A DNA stretch of 64,000 nt. Origin: Thunnus maccoyii. Taxonomy: Eukaryota; Chordata; Actinopteri; Scombriformes; Scombridae. How positions within the stretch are numbered: position 1 is the stretch's first letter; every line of letters starts with the position of its first letter. Of this stretch, positions 60,870 through 64,000 are shown piece after piece. The translations under genes and the position numbers were made by a program. The notes under the pieces were generated by a model that did no database searches, was not told the DNA's origin, and was given only the letters and a program-made list of their open reading frames with translations. The stretch spans positions 20,302,425 to 20,366,424 of the forward strand of contig NC_056546.1 in the NCBI RefSeq assembly GCF_910596095.1, written 5' to 3'.

Positions 60870-62324
60870 CTGCAGTGGACACATTGGTTAGACGCACATT
60901 CAGATAAAGTTATCAGCAAGGTCATGAGAGCGCTGAATATTTTGAAAAATAAATCTCAACTCAAGTTTCACTTTCCCTCAATAGTGGGAAAAAACACTTC
61001 ACTAAAAGCCAGCAAGTCACATTCTTTATAAGTTTAACTTTTGGTACAAACTAACTGCTTTCTCTGTGTCAAAGGTGAGTCTGGGGTAAAAGTGCCATGT
61101 CAGCCTCACTGGAGAAGTGAAAGTGGGGCGAGACTGAAAAATGATACAAAAAAAACACATTTAGGATGACTCACACTTCCATTATTTCTCCAAAGTTCAC
61201 ACAGCAGTGCCTCATGCAGTAAGCTCAGATTGAGCCTCTCCAGTGTTATGTACTGCGGTAACAATCCTTTTGCTGGGTCTCTTTTCCTGATCATACAATT
61301 CCTGTCTTTCAACAGCCACAGATCTGCACAGTTAGAATAGGACTTGGGACAGCTGCTAAATAATGTCCCTTTTGTGCTCTGTTTTCCAGTGTCTCTATCT
61401 CGGAAACATTTCTACAAAGCTAATCACAAAGCAGCCTGAGAGAGATGACTGGAACCAGCTCGGGATGTTTTGTTTACGTTCTGCAGAATATTTCTACCTC
61501 ATTAGTTTGCCTTCCTCTGCTTATGAGCACCACGGTAAAGAGTGTTTCACTTGTCACACAAACTCTAAGTCCAGTATGTTTGCACAAAGACAGAGCCTCA
61601 CTTAAGATAGGTTGCACTGGATCATTTACTGTATAAACAATAAGTCACTTTTCAACATCTAAATAAACTTTGGATCACATGGATCAAAATTGCACTTTGA
61701 AGTTTTGAGAGAAACGTGCAAATACATCAGCATATTTTCTAACTAAGCTGTGCAAATGTAAATGTACCACACGCCTCACTTCAATCTGGATGACATACAG
61801 ATAGTTGAGGCATAGTGGGAGCTGAGCAGTTTTGACTGTAGGCACAGTAGCAACTGAACATTCTTATAAAATTTCACCAAAGAGCGAAGGGGCAACAGGG
61901 GCAAAGCCAGGTTAGTACATGTCGCAACTACTGTGGCAGCTTTTCCTTTGAGTGATACTCACAAACTCTATTTCAACCCTGTAGGGTTGAAGGGTGGCTG
62001 TATAAAGTTCACTGTATGCTGACTGTGGGCTAAGGTCATGTTAAAATCATTCCAACCACAATGGATTTGCAGTGATGACAAGTTTTCATAGCAGAAAAAG
62101 TGTTACAAAATCCACTAATCCAAAACGATTAGTGTATTCCAAACACATAACTGTGCTAAAATAACTCCCTCCAAGCTTTGACAGGTATAGGCAACATGAT
62201 AATAGATGTTTGCATGAATTTGGCAGTATTTTGGTAAAACAATGGTTATGTCCAAAATACTGAGTAAATATAAGACAACAGAGATGTGGTTTCCTGAATT
62301 GATACTCCACCAAACATCTAGTTT

Positions 62325-62660
62325 AAAGGACAGGTTAACAGTTTTTCCAAGTTGGTCTTAAAACAATAATTACATGCCCATATGTAAACTGAAATAGTTT
62401 TTTTGGTTGCTTAGAGTGATTGTAACCATTTCTCCTGTCAATTCTGGCTGTGAAGCAATTTCAGTGCAAGAGATGAATCCACAATCCTTGTTCTGTGTAA
62501 AATGCATTCAAAAGTCCCTCAAATGCTAATATGAGGCTTCAGCAGTCTGAGTTAGCCAACTCAAAGGAGTGTCTTCCAAAGTTGCAGTCTTATTACTAAA
62601 ATTTCCCTGGACTGTGCACGCTGTATAACTTTCAATGCTTAGTTGAATTACATTATATAG
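62325..62660. repeat. Second copy of the foldback element family, one arm only
   Basis: The order of phrases atgcccatatgtaaactgaa, gattgtaaccatttctcctg and atgaggcttcagcagtctga matches the arms of the element at 55043-55588, with many differences. Only one arm is visible here. Confidence 0.5.
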
Positions 62661-62744
62661 TATACTGTGGGCAGTTTAATACTAAACAAAGCACGTTTTA
62701 CAATCTGATCATCTGTTTTTTATGTAAAACCTTAATTTGCAAAA

Positions 62745-62875
62745 TATGTACTGAAGTAGATATTAAAGTAGCATGAAATGGAAACATCCAAGTACATAAA
62801 GTATGAGTAGAAATTTGAACTCAAGTATCAGAATTTGTTGAATGCATGCATACCCAAACATGTAACTTCAGTACT
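62745..62875. repeat. Degenerate fragment of the hAT-like element seen at 49132-49694
   Basis: The phrases aaagtagcatgaaatggaaa and actcaagtatcagaa resemble the right part of the element at 49132-49694 in the same orientation. The ends are not clear. Confidence 0.4.
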
Positions 62876-62952
62876 TAAATTGCTTAATTGGATCCCAGTC
62901 CACATCAAAATGCAGCTTGTAGAATTGAAAGCACTTTTTGTTTGTACACACA

Positions 62953-62958
62953 TTTATT
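62953..62958 (-). terminator. Polyadenylation signal (AATAAA) of the unnamed 63-kb gene
   Basis: On the minus strand AATAAA follows the final stop (63066) by about 108 bases and is followed by tgtgtgtac, a GT-rich element. Confidence 0.55.
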
Positions 62959-63065
62959 GAACTGAACATCAAGAAAAACAGAAATAAAGGAATTAAACAA
63001 AATGTCATAACAAAATTAATCACATTAAATGTTCGTGGTAGAGGCAAATGCCTATGTGAAAGTTT

Positions 63066-64000
63066 CTATATCTTCTTGCCCTTGAACAGTTTAGAGAACC
63101 AAGAGAATAACTTGTTATTCTTCTTTGGTTTCTCTTCAGCATCTGTTTGTGTATCTAGCTCTGTGCCTATTGTATCTGGCTCTGTGCCTTTTGTATCAGG
63201 CTCTGTGTCGGCCTCTGCACTGGGAACCTCCTCTCCAGCCTCTGCACGCTCCCTCTGCCGAAGCTCCAACTTGGTGAGCTCTCTTTCTGGTGCCTCTTGC
63301 GGTTTTTTGATTAAGAGGTTGATACAGTATGGAATGTTATCTCCAGGCTTTGTGCCTGCAGCAAAGCTCACAGAGGGCTTGAGATGTTTAAAGAGCGCTG
63401 TGGCTACCATGCTACAGGCCTCCACAGCAGCCATCAGGTCTTCCATCAGCCCCTCTCTGGTCAGTCTAGTAAAAGGCAGAGCCTCACCCAGCATAATCCT
63501 GAGTGGCCACATCAGTTACTGAATCAGTTTATTTTCTTCCTCTGGGTCCTCAAGACGTTTGAGGGTTTGCAAGTATACTCTGTTTTTATGGTATTTTTTG
63601 TCTCTTCTTGCAAGAGAAAGAGAATATGTTCCACCAACTGGCTTTCAAATTCACTGTTCTTCTGGTGCTGCGCCTTTCTGAAGGTCTTATCCCAACCTTT
63701 AAACAGTTCCAGCAGGACACGGCGAATAGTGGACTCCTTCACCAAAGCCCTGTCTGCAATCTGAAAAGGTGTCAGAGCACCAGGGTCACCAGCCATAAGC
63801 AGGAGAGGCTGACGTGATATGAGGCTGTGAATGCCAGCTTTCCCTTGAATGCCGTAGACAAGCCTCTGTTTGTTGCTGTGAACCAGCATTTGTAAAGACT
63901 CAGTCCCCGTGCAGGTCTGAGTCTCAGCTGTCTCCAGCTTCAAGGATGGATCGCAGTCCATGATCTCAACAAAGTAATCTTCAAACTCCACAGTCCTTTG
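63066..64000 (-). pseudogene. 3' end of an unrecognised protein-coding gene, interrupted by a frameshift and a stop
   Basis: I do not recognise the family. The minus strand is open from the window edge to about 63600 with normal-looking protein sequence (for example SRQPLLLMAGDPGALTPFQI). At a run of six A (plus 63594-63599) the good frame moves by one base; the new frame reads VYLQTLKRLEDPEEENKLIQ, then TAA, then continues in the same frame with LMWPLRIMLGEALPF to the end at 63066. The last part has an acidic Glu/Asp/Thr stretch with repeated EPDT-like units and a basic tail, KNNKLFSWFSKLFKGKKI. No intron is seen. A poly(A) signal follows. Two breaks in otherwise continuous coding sequence suggest a decaying gene, although a homopolymer error could explain the first. 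It lies on the mertk strand and may be nested in a mertk intron. Confidence 0.6.

Larger units (their letters stand above)
60870..62952. other. Region upstream of the first visible mertk exon
   Basis: I searched the minus strand for the first half of Ig domain 2 (a Cys and a Trp, ending in phase 1 before a GT donor) and found none. The right part holds two degenerate repeats (62325-62660 and 62745-62875). If mertk is intact this is intron. Confidence 0.5.

Noticed and set aside
61106..61312. A minus-strand frame considered as the missing mertk Ig exon
   Set aside because: It has no Ig Cys/Trp pattern, no similarity to Ig domain 2, and no phase-1 donor that would fit the next exon.

Overview
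The window is vertebrate nuclear DNA and almost certainly comes from a spiny-rayed teleost fish. Its genes are intron-rich and vertebrate-type. The repeat background is that of percomorph genomes: hAT-type MITEs, a Tc1/mariner-like MITE, a tRNA-headed SINE and microsatellites. All product calls come from my own translation and splicing of the sequence and from remembered family features; no database search was run.

Layout. (1) 1-3594, + strand: the last two coding exons of integrin alpha-9 (itga9), then its 3' UTR and intergenic DNA. (2) 6989-12371, +: a divergent alpha-catenin/vinculin-superfamily gene of about 1459 codons, of which 1100 lie in one exon. (3) 14075-21484, -: zc3h6, a CCCH zinc-finger RNA-binding protein, complete in 12 coding exons. 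(4) 23296-33697, +: fbln7 (fibulin-7), complete in 8 coding exons. (5) 38877-48508, -: tmem87b, complete in 19 coding exons. (6) 50527-60869, -: mertk, 15 coding exons from the second half of Ig domain 2 to the stop; the 5' exons are not seen. (7) 63066-64000, -: the 3' end of a gene I do not recognise, interrupted by a frameshift and an in-frame stop.

The order zc3h6-fbln7-tmem87b-mertk matches human 2q13-q14.1 as I remember it. itga9 belongs to human 3p22, so the left part of the window is a different neighbourhood joined to the 2q block. The genes do not form a pathway. Several act at the cell surface or in adhesion (integrin alpha-9, the alpha-catenin-like protein, fibulin-7, MerTK), tmem87b encodes a Golgi membrane protein, and zc3h6 is nuclear.

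The most notable signals are in splicing. Two neighbouring genes, zc3h6 and tmem87b, each carry a textbook U12-type AT-AC intron, with an ATATCCTTT donor, a CCTTRAC branch site and an AC acceptor that restores conserved protein sequence. Two further introns use GC-AG boundaries (mertk and tmem87b). The other points worth a second look are the giant-exon alpha-catenin-like gene and the broken gene that appears to sit inside a mertk intron.
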